Counted from the stretch's first letter, positions 27,666-36,058 are shown. The stretch is DNA of 64,000 nt from Aliarcobacter butzleri (GCF_900187115.1 NZ_LT906455.1:2283608-2347607), one strand, 5' to 3'. A program made the numbers and translations. Notes: a model not told the origin generated them from the sequence alone.

Positions 27666-28598
27666 TTACTCTTCTTCGTAATTATATAATCCTGAACTTA
27701 AATATCTTTCACCTGTATCACATAAAATTGTTACTATTGTTTTACCTTTATTCTCTGGTCTTGCAGCTACTTGACTTGCTACATATGCGTTAGCCCCTGC
27801 GCTAATACCTACAAGCAACCCTTCATTTTGTGCTAATTGTCTTGATGTCTCTATTGCTGCATCATTTGACACTTGAATTATTTCATCATATATTTTTGTA
27901 TTTAATATATCTGGTACAAATCCTGCTCCAATCCCTTGGATTTTATGTGGTCCTGGGTTTCCTCCACTTAGCACTGGGCTTGCTTCTGGTTCTACTGCTA
28001 TTATTTTTATATTTGGGTTATGTGCTTTTAGAACTTCACCTGTCCCTGTCAATGTTCCACCTGTTCCTACAGCTGCTATAAAGATATCTATTTTTCCATC
28101 AGTATCTTTTAATATCTCTTGAGCTGTTGTCAATCTATGAATCTCTGGATTTGCTTTATTTGCAAATTGTTGAGGAATGAAAGAGTTTGGTGTTTCCTCT
28201 TTTAATTCATTTGCTTTTTCAATAGCACCTTTCATACCTTTTTCTGGTGGAGTTAAAACAAGTTTTGCTCCTAATGCTTGAAGAAGTCTTCTTCTTTCAA
28301 TACTCATTGATGCTGGCATTGTAAGGATTAGTTTTATTCCTAATGCTGCACAAACTGAAGCCAATGCTATTCCTGTATTTCCGCTTGTTGGTTCGATTAC
28401 TATTGTATCTTTATTGATTAATCCTTCTTTCAAAGCTGTATTAATCATATTTGTTCCAATTCTATCTTTTACTGAATGTGTTGGGTTTAAAAATTCACAT
28501 TTACCTAATACTGTCGCTCCACTTTCATTACTTGCTTGTTGCAATTGTACTAGTGGTGTATTTCCTATTAATTCTGTTATATTCTTTGCGTATCCCAT
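27666..28598 (-). CDS. cysK: Cysteine synthase A (O-acetylserine sulfhydrylase)
   Basis: A 310-residue PLP enzyme that makes cysteine from O-acetylserine and sulfide. The PLP lysine is Lys44 in NPTHSVKDR. Other hallmarks are [13 protein letters not shown], the phosphate-binding [13 protein letters not shown], and [11 protein letters not shown] near the end. It follows the EAL-protein gene by 15 bases and is therefore co-transcribed with it, downstream of the binding protein and MoaD-like genes and upstream of cysTWA. This places sulfate uptake and sulfide fixation together. Confidence 0.95.
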   Translation of the reverse strand: MGYAKNITELIGNTPLVQLQQASNESGATVLGKCEFLNPTHSVKDRIGTNMINTALKEGLINKDTIVIEPTSGNTGIALASVCAALGIKLILTMPASMSIERRRLLQALGAKLVLTPPEKGMKGAIEKANELKEETPNSFIPQQFANKANPEIHRLTTAQEILKDTDGKIDIFIAAVGTGGTLTGTGEVLKAHNPNIKIIAVEPEASPVLSGGNPGPHKIQGIGAGFVPDILNTKIYDEIIQVSNDAAIETSRQLAQNEGLLVGISAGANAYVASQVAARPENKGKTIVTILCDTGERYLSSGLYNYEEE

Positions 28599-28613
28599 CT
28601 TTTATTCCTTTTC

Positions 28614-29837
28614 TTATAATTTTAATTCTTTTACATTTTTTGGTTCATCAAACCAATAACCTTGAAAATAGTCAATATTTAACTCTTTACAAGTTTCAAA
28701 AATCTCTTTTGAAGAAACAAACTCTGCAACAGTTTTAATACCGATTTTTTGGGCAAAAAACACTATTGCTTCAACAACAGCTTTAGCTGTTTTTGTTTTA
28801 TTTATCTCTTGAATAATTGAACCATCAAGTTTAATAAAATCTGCTTGAAGTTTTACTAAATAAGAAAAATTTGAATACCCTGTACCAAAATCATCTATTG
28901 CTATTTTCACACCCAAATTTTTTACAATCTTAATAAAAGAGACAACTTCTTCGATATTATCAATACCTTCGCTCTCTGTTATTTCAATTGTTAAAAAATA
29001 TCCTATATCAAATTCATAAATTTTTTGTATCAAAAAATCTACAACATCTTTTTCTAAAATATCACTAATTGAAAAATTTATACTAAACTCAACATTTTTG
29101 TCCTCAAAAAACTCAAAAGATTTTTGAATTACTTTTTTTGTGATTTCATTATATAAATTTATTTTTTTAGCCCTATTAATAAAAAAATATGGACTTACAA
29201 TTTCATCTTTTGAGTCTTTCATACGAATTAATATTTCATATTTTTTCTCATTTTGGCTATTTATTGATTGCGCAAAAATCTCAAATTTATCTTTTTTTAT
29301 AGCTTGAATTATTTGCATTTCCCAATATAGTTCTTGTTCTATTGATAAAGAAGAAGGATTACAAATATGATGCTCTTCATTATCATATACAACTAAATTA
29401 TGTTTTAAAACTCTTGTTTGTTTTAAAGCATACTCTGCGCAAAACAGAAGTTCTGCATAATTTATTGCAACTCCTGCTCTTAATGGTATATAAACTTTAT
29501 ATCCATTTAATTCAATAGGAGAATATCCAAAATACCAAATAATAGATTTTACAGCTTGAACAAATCTATCTTTTGAAACAGTTTCATTTGAAGTAGCTGC
29601 GAAAATATCTGCTCCTAAATAGTAAATCTTTCCATTTAAAAACTTATTTTCTAATCTTATAGATACCATTTTTAGGATTTTTTCTCCAAAATCATATCCA
29701 TAATAGTGATTTATATTTCCAAATCCACTTATATCAAATATTGCTACTTTATTAAACTCTTTTGCTATATTATCTTTTATAAAATCTTTTCTATTTGGAA
29801 ATAAAATTTCACTATCAATATCTTCAATCTTCTCCAC
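28614..29837 (-). CDS. Degenerate-GGDEF / EAL domain protein in the sulfate operon
   Basis: 407 residues. An N-terminal GGDEF-like domain (about 1-150) has lost the active motif (YYLGADIFA in place of GGDEF) and is unlikely to make c-di-GMP. The C-terminal EAL domain (about 165-400) keeps the core of the phosphodiesterase site: YEILIRM for the EAL segment, the Asn in NFSIS, IAIDDFGTGYSNF, FIKLDGSII and TVAEFV. Hydrolysis of c-di-GMP is therefore possible. No sensor or membrane segment is present. The start is a GTG preceded by AAGGGAAG. Its place directly before cysK is unusual for a c-di-GMP enzyme. Confidence 0.85.
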   Translation of the reverse strand: MEKIEDIDSEILFPNRKDFIKDNIAKEFNKVAIFDISGFGNINHYYGYDFGEKILKMVSIRLENKFLNGKIYYLGADIFAATSNETVSKDRFVQAVKSIIWYFGYSPIELNGYKVYIPLRAGVAINYAELLFCAEYALKQTRVLKHNLVVYDNEEHHICNPSSLSIEQELYWEMQIIQAIKKDKFEIFAQSINSQNEKKYEILIRMKDSKDEIVSPYFFINRAKKINLYNEITKKVIQKSFEFFEDKNVEFSINFSISDILEKDVVDFLIQKIYEFDIGYFLTIEITESEGIDNIEEVVSFIKIVKNLGVKIAIDDFGTGYSNFSYLVKLQADFIKLDGSIIQEINKTKTAKAVVEAIVFFAQKIGIKTVAEFVSSKEIFETCKELNIDYFQGYWFDEPKNVKELKL

Positions 29838-29943
29838 TTTTACTTCCCTTATAACTGGCTATTTTAATTCTGATAATTTATATGAAACTTTATCTTTTCT
29901 TTTATAAAAGTTTATCATCTTTATTATCTTGCCATAGTTACGA

Positions 29944-30213
29944 TTAATCTGTAATAGATGGGACTAAAAGTATTTTATCATCATCATAAACTTTTGTTTC
30001 TAAGTTATCTAAACGTTTAATATCTTCTTCATTTAAATAAATATTTACAAAACTTTTTAATCTTCCTTCATTTGTAAATATATAATTTTCTAAATCTTGA
30101 TATTTGCCAACTAAATTTGATACAACATCAGATATTTTTTCTCCTCCTAGTATTATCTCAAAATCGCCATTCGTAAATAATCTTAGAGTTCTAGGTATAT
30201 AAACTTTTGCCAT
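29944..30213 (-). CDS. MoaD/ThiS-like ubiquitin-fold protein without Gly-Gly tail
   Basis: This 89-residue beta-grasp protein (VYIPRTLRLFTNGDFEIILG, LKSFVNIYLNEEDIKRLDN, DDDKILLVPSITD) aligns in outline with MoaD/ThiS/CysO sulfur carriers. In those, the strand D-x-(V/I)-x-(I/L)-(V/L)-P is followed by a tail ending in Gly-Gly, the site of adenylation and thiocarboxylate formation. Here the chain ends PSITD, and the stop is unambiguous. It lies 31 bases after the sulfate-binding-protein gene. It may be a carrier with a different tail, a non-catalytic regulator of CysK or MoeB-like enzymes, or a remnant. Confidence 0.7.
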   Translation of the reverse strand: MAKVYIPRTLRLFTNGDFEIILGGEKISDVVSNLVGKYQDLENYIFTNEGRLKSFVNIYLNEEDIKRLDNLETKVYDDDKILLVPSITD

Positions 30214-30244
30214 TTAAAACTCCTTTTATTTTTTGATTTATTTA

Positions 30245-31324
30245 CTATTTGTAAATTAAATCAAATGTTCCACCATCATCAAAGTGTACCTTTTGTGCAT
30301 TTGCCCAACTTCCAAAAACATCATCGATTTTAAATAATTCAAGTTTTGGGAATATTTTTAAATCTTCTTTATTTACTAATTCAGGAAGACTTGGTCTATA
30401 ATAGTTTTTAACAGCTATTTCTTGTCCCTCTTTTGAATAAAGATGATTTAAATACTCAGTTGAAACAGTAAATGTTCCTCTTTTTTTAGCATTTACATCA
30501 ACAACACTAACAGGTGGTTCAGCTAATATTGAAATAGATGGAACAACTATTTCAAACTCATCTTTTCCAAGCTCGTTTATTGCCAAGAATGCTTCATTTT
30601 CCCAAGCTAAAAGTACATCTCCAATTTTTCTTTGTACAAATGTATTTGTAGCTCCTCTTGCACCTGAATCAAGAACTGGAACATGTTTTAAAAGTTTTGA
30701 AACATACTCTTTTGCTTTTTCATCAGCAACTTTATATTTTTGTGAGTTAAAATCAATTTTGTCTAAACTTCCAAGTTCTTGTTTTAAACCATAAGCATAA
30801 GCTGCTAAATAGTTCCATCTAGCACCTCCTGAAGTTTTTGGATTTGGAGTTATAACTTCAACACCATCTTTAATTAAATCATTCCAATCTTTTATTCCTT
30901 TTGGATTTCCTTTTCTAACTAAAAAAACAATAGTAGAAGTATAAGGAGATGAATTGAAATCTAATTTTTTTTGCCAATCTTTAGGAATTAAATGTCCTTT
31001 TTCAGCAACTGCATCAATATCATAAGCAAGTGCCAAAGTTACAACATCTGCTTTTAATCCATCAATTACTGCTCTTGCTTGTTTTCCAGAACCACCATGT
31101 GATTGTTTAATTGTTACATTTTGTCCTGTTTTTTCTTTCCAATATTTTGAGAATGCTTTATTATACTCTTCATAAAGTTCTCTTGTTGGATCATATGAAA
31201 CATTTAAGATTTCAATCGATTTTTTTTCTGCTTCAGCTTTTTTATCGTATGCAAAATCATCTGCAAAACCTAATGTTGAAATTAGCAATGATGCTAATGC
31301 AATGTTTTTTATATTTTTTATCAT
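30245..31324 (-). CDS. Sulfate ABC transporter periplasmic binding protein
   Basis: 359 residues with a signal peptide (about 1-20). Family motifs include [65 protein letters not shown] and [10 protein letters not shown], which together form the oxyanion site of Sbp/CysP proteins. It delivers sulfate or thiosulfate to CysTW. It is the first gene of the long minus-strand run binding protein, MoaD-like, EAL, cysK, cysTWA. Its promoter carries the Rrf2-type operator at 31484-31502, with a leader of roughly 170 bases. Confidence 0.93.
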   Translation of the reverse strand: MIKNIKNIALASLLISTLGFADDFAYDKKAEAEKKSIEILNVSYDPTRELYEEYNKAFSKYWKEKTGQNVTIKQSHGGSGKQARAVIDGLKADVVTLALAYDIDAVAEKGHLIPKDWQKKLDFNSSPYTSTIVFLVRKGNPKGIKDWNDLIKDGVEVITPNPKTSGGARWNYLAAYAYGLKQELGSLDKIDFNSQKYKVADEKAKEYVSKLLKHVPVLDSGARGATNTFVQRKIGDVLLAWENEAFLAINELGKDEFEIVVPSISILAEPPVSVVDVNAKKRGTFTVSTEYLNHLYSKEGQEIAVKNYYRPSLPELVNKEDLKIFPKLELFKIDDVFGSWANAQKVHFDDGGTFDLIYK

Positions 31325-31483
31325 TTTATTTTCTCTTTTTTATATGTATACACTAAATGTGTGATAATTAAAGATTTAAAAAAATCTCACCTTTTTCTTG
31401 TTTTTATATTTAATCTTTTTACACATGTCGCACATCATTTTTTATCCTTTGTCTTTAGATGATATTTTTTAAATTTTAATCTA

Positions 31484-31532
31484 TCACCTACTAAATTGGT
31501 GAAATTATAATAGTAAAAAAAATATTTGTCAA
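31484..31532 (-). promoter_or_regulatory. Sulfate-binding-protein promoter with Rrf2-type operator
   Basis: Minus strand: TTGACA (31527-31532), 17 bases, TATAAT (31504-31509), a perfect sigma-70 promoter. One base further the perfect palindrome TCACC-N9-GGTGA spans 31484-31502, over the expected start point. This is the position for simple repression. Confidence 0.8.
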
Positions 31533-31571
31533 TAGTTTTTAAAAAAACTTTTTAAATTAATTCTTTTATAT

Positions 31572-31607
31572 CAAAAAAAAGGTATTTAGAAAACATCCTT
31601 AAATACC
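31572..31607 (-). terminator. Intrinsic terminator after the Rrf2 gene
   Basis: GGTATTTA (31581-31588) and TAAATACC (31600-31607) form an 8-bp stem. On the minus strand it is followed by eight T residues. The arm overlaps the stop codon of the regulator and separates it from the sulfate-binding-protein transcript. Confidence 0.8.
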
Positions 31608-32057
31608 CAATCCACCGATAAATTCTTCTTTATAAATATCTTCTTTTGTAACAGGTGCTTGTCCTAAACAAGAAGCTATTGTTGTTTTATCAAGAATTTG
31701 TGCTGTTAAATTTCTAATATTTAAAAATACTCTTCTAAAGTAACACTTTCCTTCTTGGCTACATGGTTCATAATTTGATACTGAAACACAAGATATCATA
31801 GCAATCATACCTTCAAAATATCTTATTACTTCACCTAAAGTTATTTCATCAGAACCTTTTGCTAAAACATAACCACCATAACGACCAGGAATACTCTTTA
31901 CCCAACCTGCTCTATTCATTTCAAGCATAATATTTTCTAAAAATCTTCTTGGAACATCAACAGATTCTGATAGTTCTCTTATTGAAATTAAATTATCAGC
32001 TTCTGCTATTGCAAACAAAGCTCTTAACGCATAATCTGTCTTTTTTGAAACTTTCAT
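31599..32057 (-). CDS. Rrf2 family transcriptional regulator, CymR/IscR-like
   Basis: 152 residues. The winged-helix domain is typical of Rrf2: KKTDYALRALFAIAEAD, SIRELSESVDVPRRFLENI, GRYGGYVLAK and EITLGEVIRYFEG. The dimer-helix region has three cysteines spaced C-x8-C-x5-C (CVSVSNYEPCSQEGKC), possible ligands for an iron-sulfur cluster or a thiol sensor. ATG 32057 is chosen: an upstream in-frame GTG lies inside the operator, and GTAGGTGA precedes the ATG. Its own promoter has the same operator as the sulfate genes, so it probably represses itself and them in response to cysteine status. The effector is not known. Confidence 0.88.
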   Translation of the reverse strand: MKVSKKTDYALRALFAIAEADNLISIRELSESVDVPRRFLENIMLEMNRAGWVKSIPGRYGGYVLAKGSDEITLGEVIRYFEGMIAMISCVSVSNYEPCSQEGKCYFRRVFLNIRNLTAQILDKTTIASCLGQAPVTKEDIYKEEFIGGLGI

Positions 32058-32062
32058 ATTTA

Positions 32063-32111
32063 TCACCTACTTAATTGGTAGAACTATATTTTAATTTCGA
32101 AATATTGTCAA
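32063..32111 (-). promoter_or_regulatory. rrf2 promoter with autoregulatory operator
   Basis: Minus strand: TTGACA (32106-32111), 17 bases, TATAGT (32083-32088), then the operator TCACC-N9-GGTAG at 32063-32081, whose right arm departs in two bases. The operator also contains the ribosome site of the gene (GTAGGTGA), and the leader is only about 20 bases. Confidence 0.75.
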
Positions 32112-32148
32112 TAGTTTTTTTTGGAATTAGAAAAAATCAACTAAAATT

Positions 32149-33081
32149 TTAGCCGATTTTTGCAATTCTAAATGCAATCGCATTTTCAAAAATCAAAGAA
32201 TTTGCGTAATAACAAGTAATCATTCCATTACATGGTGCTAAAAATTGATGGATAACATTGCCTTCTAAAGAGTGTACAACCTCTCCAATTACTTGATTTT
32301 TCGATACATAATTTCCAGGTATTTCTGTTGGAATAAATATACCACTTTTAGGTGCTTTAACTACATTTATTATTTTTCTATCCATTACTGTTGATTCATA
32401 TCCATTAAATATATGATAATTCAAAATCTTTGTTTTATCCATAAATCTAATAATTGCTTGATTTATTTGATTTGCAGTTTTTTTATCTACTTGATTAATA
32501 CTTGGACAAATAATAGAAAAAGCTTTTGTTCCCCAAAGTTGCCAATTATATTGTAAAGTAACACTATCAATTGATTTCATAACTCTATGGTGAATTAATT
32601 TAAAACCAAATTTTTTAGCTGCTTCCAAATCTTCATATCCACTTTTATATAATTTTATATAAGGTAAACAAACTGCTGTATCATGTCGTTTCTCTAAAAT
32701 AATTCCATAATCATAACCATTAAGAGCATCAAAAACTTTTTTTGCAATTCTTTGTGTCGTTTCTCCCTCTTCATATCCTGGAAACATCATATTTATATCT
32801 GTATTATCTAAAGGCCAATACCTTTTTCCAATATTTAAAGCATAATGATTTATAGAAGGTATGATAAATATATCTCCTTTAATTTTTTCTTTTTTTACTT
32901 TATTGTTAAAAAAATCAACTAAAGTTGAAGCACAATATAAAGGAAGGATTGAATCTCCTCCCATTGCCCCAATTATTGCAATTTTTGGAGCTTTTGGATT
33001 TGTACCTTTAAATAAATACCCTTCTACAACTAAAGGTTCTCTACTTAATGACTCTATTCTTAGGATTTCAATTTTTTCCAT
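32149..33081 (-). CDS. Succinylglutamate desuccinylase/aspartoacylase-like protein, probable pseudoenzyme
   Basis: 310 residues, paralogous to the next gene upstream. The fold markers are kept: a beta strand IAIIGAMGG, PSINHYALN, DNTDINMMFPG, and a C-terminal beta-barrel with APKSGIFIP and LAPCNGMITC. The metal site is not. Where active members have G-(I/N)-H-G-D-E this protein has G-A-M-G-G-D, the later zinc His is replaced in ILEKRHD, and the substrate-binding Asn-Arg pair is changed to Asn-Met. ATG 33081 is chosen because GGAG precedes it; it overlaps the upstream gene by 14 bases. It probably works with its active twin as a regulatory or binding subunit. Confidence 0.8.
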   Translation of the reverse strand: MEKIEILRIESLSREPLVVEGYLFKGTNPKAPKIAIIGAMGGDSILPLYCASTLVDFFNNKVKKEKIKGDIFIIPSINHYALNIGKRYWPLDNTDINMMFPGYEEGETTQRIAKKVFDALNGYDYGIILEKRHDTAVCLPYIKLYKSGYEDLEAAKKFGFKLIHHRVMKSIDSVTLQYNWQLWGTKAFSIICPSINQVDKKTANQINQAIIRFMDKTKILNYHIFNGYESTVMDRKIINVVKAPKSGIFIPTEIPGNYVSKNQVIGEVVHSLEGNVIHQFLAPCNGMITCYYANSLIFENAIAFRIAKIG

Positions 33082-34027
33082 TATTAACTCCAAAAATTCT
33101 AGCTATTAAAGAACCCTCATAAACTACAGGATATTCTCTTAATGTAAATAATATTCCATTATTTGGTGCAATTAATGTATCAAGTACAGTTCCAGTTAAA
33201 GGATCAACAATATCACCTATTTTAGTACCTTTTTGAATAATCGCACAATGATCAAGTGCAGGTACAAATAAACCACTTTTAGGAGCATTTAAATAAAAAA
33301 CTCCTCCAACTTCAGAACTAAATGGTTTTCTTACATCAAAATCTTCATCACACTCTATGATTTTTTCTTTTTTCATAAGATTCAGAATTCCTATTAAAAG
33401 TTGTTCACCATACTCTTTTGTAAGTCTCATACCAACACCCATTTCAACAACAAGTGTTTTTGTTCCCATTGAATTCATAGTGTGAGAAAAAGTAGCTTCT
33501 AAAACAGTAACTGCATCATGAATCCAAATAAAATCACAATTAAGTTCTTTTGCAAGAGGTAGTGTATCTTTTGAAAACTCTTTATTTATTCTAATTTGAG
33601 GTATCTCTCTTAAAAAAATATTACTTGAATGAATATCAATAGCTATATCACTTCCTTTTACATCTTGTGTTAAAGCATATACAACTTGTCCAGGAAGAAA
33701 GTCATTTACATCTCCAGGAAAAGCTCTATTTAAATCAATATCATATAAAGGAAACCCTCTTGTTATAGTATCAACTCCAAGGGAATTAACAGCAGGATAA
33801 ATATCTACTATTCCTCTTAATTTATCACTATTTTCATTTAACCATTGAGCTAAAAGAAAAATAACAAATTGCCCTTCTAATTCATCTCCATGAATTCCAC
33901 TAACAATAGAAATTCTTTTAAGTTTTTCACTATTTTTATAACTACTTTTTGGCTCAAACCTACTTCTTTTTATAGATAGTTTTTCTCCAACTGGTAAATT
34001 TGATTTAAATATCTCTCTTGTAATCAT
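33068..34027 (-). CDS. Succinylglutamate desuccinylase/aspartoacylase family zinc hydrolase
   Basis: 319 residues of the M14-related AstE/AspA family. The zinc ligands are present: His46 and Glu49 in GIHGDELEG, His133 in IDIHSS. The substrate Asn-Arg pair is in IDLNRAFPG and the catalytic Glu195 in VVEMGVG. A C-terminal beta-barrel domain starts near residue 230 (NAPKSGLFVPALDHC). These enzymes remove acyl or amino-acyl groups from amino acids. Here the gene overlaps the alpha-E gene in ATGA and follows the ATP-grasp gene, so it may trim the ligase product. Substrate unknown. Confidence 0.85.
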   Translation of the reverse strand: MITREIFKSNLPVGEKLSIKRSRFEPKSSYKNSEKLKRISIVSGIHGDELEGQFVIFLLAQWLNENSDKLRGIVDIYPAVNSLGVDTITRGFPLYDIDLNRAFPGDVNDFLPGQVVYALTQDVKGSDIAIDIHSSNIFLREIPQIRINKEFSKDTLPLAKELNCDFIWIHDAVTVLEATFSHTMNSMGTKTLVVEMGVGMRLTKEYGEQLLIGILNLMKKEKIIECDEDFDVRKPFSSEVGGVFYLNAPKSGLFVPALDHCAIIQKGTKIGDIVDPLTGTVLDTLIAPNNGILFTLREYPVVYEGSLIARIFGVNNGKN

Positions 34028-34692
34028 TCTTCCTCAACTATTATTTTATTTATTTTTGAATTAACTGAATTTAAAATTGCTTCATATGTATCATTTTCAT
34101 CATATGTTTTAAACTTAGCATTTGGAGCAAGTATTGTTGCAATTTTATCTATTTCTTCTATTACAACTAAAGAAAATTCTTTATCATGTCCAACTCTTAA
34201 ATGAAAATCTACTTTTTCAACAAACTTTCCCAATCTAATGAAATAATCACTAGTGTCTCTTTTTTCTCTTCTCGTTAGTTCTCCCCAAATTTGGCTAATT
34301 AAAGATAAAATATATTCGATAAATCTACAATCAATACTAAAATTTGCATGGCTTGAATGTTTTAATAAATCTGCTAGTTCAATAACAGAACCAAAAGCTT
34401 CAGTATCAATATTTGAACGACTTATAATTGCATTCTCTTTTGCATAAGATATTAATTTATAGATATTTGCATCGTGTTTTCCAAAGATAGACTCTTTTAA
34501 AAAATCTTTTGCATTTGTGTACTCTATATCAATGCCTAGTTTTTTGTAAAATTTCTTTCCAGAATCTTTATCTATATCTACTATTTTATCAAAATGAAAA
34601 AGTGTCTCTATCAAAGTAGCTTCAACTCTTTCTAAATATCTTCCAAACCAATAAAGATTATTTGCAACATTTGTTGTAAGCAATTGTTCCAT
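34024..34692 (-). CDS. Alpha-E domain protein
   Basis: A 222-residue, mostly helical protein of COG2307. It opens with the diagnostic NVANNLYWFGRYLERVEATLIE, matching AENLFWMGRYLSRA in the fused protein at 21309-23798. Function is unknown, but the family is almost always encoded beside a COG2308 ATP-grasp protein. One base separates it from the ATP-grasp stop and four bases overlap the hydrolase start, so all four genes are translationally linked. Confidence 0.88.
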   Translation of the reverse strand: MEQLLTTNVANNLYWFGRYLERVEATLIETLFHFDKIVDIDKDSGKKFYKKLGIDIEYTNAKDFLKESIFGKHDANIYKLISYAKENAIISRSNIDTEAFGSVIELADLLKHSSHANFSIDCRFIEYILSLISQIWGELTRREKRDTSDYFIRLGKFVEKVDFHLRVGHDKEFSLVVIEEIDKIATILAPNAKFKTYDENDTYEAILNSVNSKINKIIVEEE

Positions 34693-34693
34693 T

Positions 34694-36058
34694 TCAAGCC
34701 TCCATTACCCAAGTATCTTTAAATCCACCACCTTGAGATGAATTTACCAAATAATTCCCTGCTTCCATTGCATATCTTGTTAAGCCACATTGCCAAACTT
34801 TTGGTTCATCAGCCATCACAACATAAGCTCTAAAGTCTGCTTTTCTTGAAACTATTTCATTGTTGATATAACACTCTTCATCATAGAACTCTATTAATTC
34901 TTGTGCAATAAATCTTCTTGGATTTGAAGCTATGATTGTTTTTAAATCATTTATTTGAATATTTGTCATTGTATGCCCAAACATCACTCCATACCCACCA
35001 GCTTCTGCAACATCTTTAATAACAAGCTTATGGATATTTTCAAAAATATATTTTCTATCTTTTTCAAAATATGGTAAATATGTTGGAGCATTATTTAAAA
35101 TTGGTTCTTCTCCTAAATAGTATTTAATCATCTTTGGAACAAAATAATAAATTCCTTTATCATCAGCAACTCCATTTCCAGGAGCATTCATAATTGCTAC
35201 ATTTCCAGCTAAATATGCTTCCATAATTCCAGAAACACCAATTAAACTCTCAGGATTGAAGAATTTTGGATCTAAAAACTCATCATCCAATCTTCTATAA
35301 ACTGCCCCAACTTTTATAAGTTTTCCATCATAATTTTTAAAATATAAAATTTTATTTTTTACAATCAACTCATCATTTCTTACAAGTTGGGCACCTATTT
35401 TTTTTGCCAAATATGCGTGTTCATAATATGCAGAATTAAATCTTCCTGGAGTTAAAACAACATTTATTCCTCCACAACTTACATAATCCATAGCATTTTC
35501 TAAAATTTGAGGATACCCTTTTATTGGTTTTATTTTTAATTCCTCAAAAAAATCTGAGTAAATTTTTCTATATGTATCTCTAATAGATAAAGGATAGCTA
35601 GCACCACTTGGAACTCTTAAATTATCTTCTAAGATAACCCAATCATTTGTAATTGTGTCTTTTACTAAATCTATACCATTTATGTGTGTTCTGATTTTTT
35701 TATTCGGTGAGAAGCCATTTAGCTCTTTTAAGTAACCTTTGGCTTGGAAGATGAACTCTTCGGGGATTACTTTATCTTTAATAATCTTTTTTTGTGTATA
35801 TAAATCTTCTAAAAAAAGATTTAAAGCTTTTATTCTTTGAGATAGACCTTTATCTATTTTATCAAACTCTTTTGAGTCGATAATTCGAGGAATAACATCA
35901 AAAGGAAGAGACCTTTCAATAAAATTTCCATCTTTATAAAGATTGAAATTTACAGCAAACTTATCCATATACTTTTGGAATTCATCTATTAATAATCTAT
36001 TTTGCTTAGAGAATATTTCCCAAAAGAGTTCCCTTTTCTCATTTTTTATTTCTAGCAT
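34694..36058 (-). CDS. Circularly permuted type 2 ATP-grasp protein
   Basis: 454 residues, COG2308. Recognisable blocks: LVKDTITNDWVILEDNLRVPSGASYP-type nucleotide segment, VLTPGRFNSAYYEHAYLAKK, AVYRRLDDEFLDPKFF, MNAPGNGVADDKGIYYFVP, and C-terminal GLTRYAMEAGNYLVNSSQGGGFKD. It is about the usual size for the stand-alone form. It is predicted to ligate a carboxylate to an amine using ATP. It is the first gene of the four-gene operon; a strong AGGAGG precedes the ATG. Confidence 0.9.
   Translation of the reverse strand: MLEIKNEKRELFWEIFSKQNRLLIDEFQKYMDKFAVNFNLYKDGNFIERSLPFDVIPRIIDSKEFDKIDKGLSQRIKALNLFLEDLYTQKKIIKDKVIPEEFIFQAKGYLKELNGFSPNKKIRTHINGIDLVKDTITNDWVILEDNLRVPSGASYPLSIRDTYRKIYSDFFEELKIKPIKGYPQILENAMDYVSCGGINVVLTPGRFNSAYYEHAYLAKKIGAQLVRNDELIVKNKILYFKNYDGKLIKVGAVYRRLDDEFLDPKFFNPESLIGVSGIMEAYLAGNVAIMNAPGNGVADDKGIYYFVPKMIKYYLGEEPILNNAPTYLPYFEKDRKYIFENIHKLVIKDVAEAGGYGVMFGHTMTNIQINDLKTIIASNPRRFIAQELIEFYDEECYINNEIVSRKADFRAYVVMADEPKVWQCGLTRYAMEAGNYLVNSSQGGGFKDTWVMEA

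Noticed and set aside
27630..27670. GAAGATCTTC and nearby Ct/GA-rich repeats after cysK as a terminator
   Set aside because: Pairing is imperfect and no T run follows on the minus strand; cysT has its own promoter anyway.
31340..31372. ACAC-TAAAT-GTGT palindrome near the sulfate-binding-protein leader, as a possible operator
   Set aside because: Short arms, no second copy near the other sulfur genes, and a much better repeated operator exists at 31484-31502.
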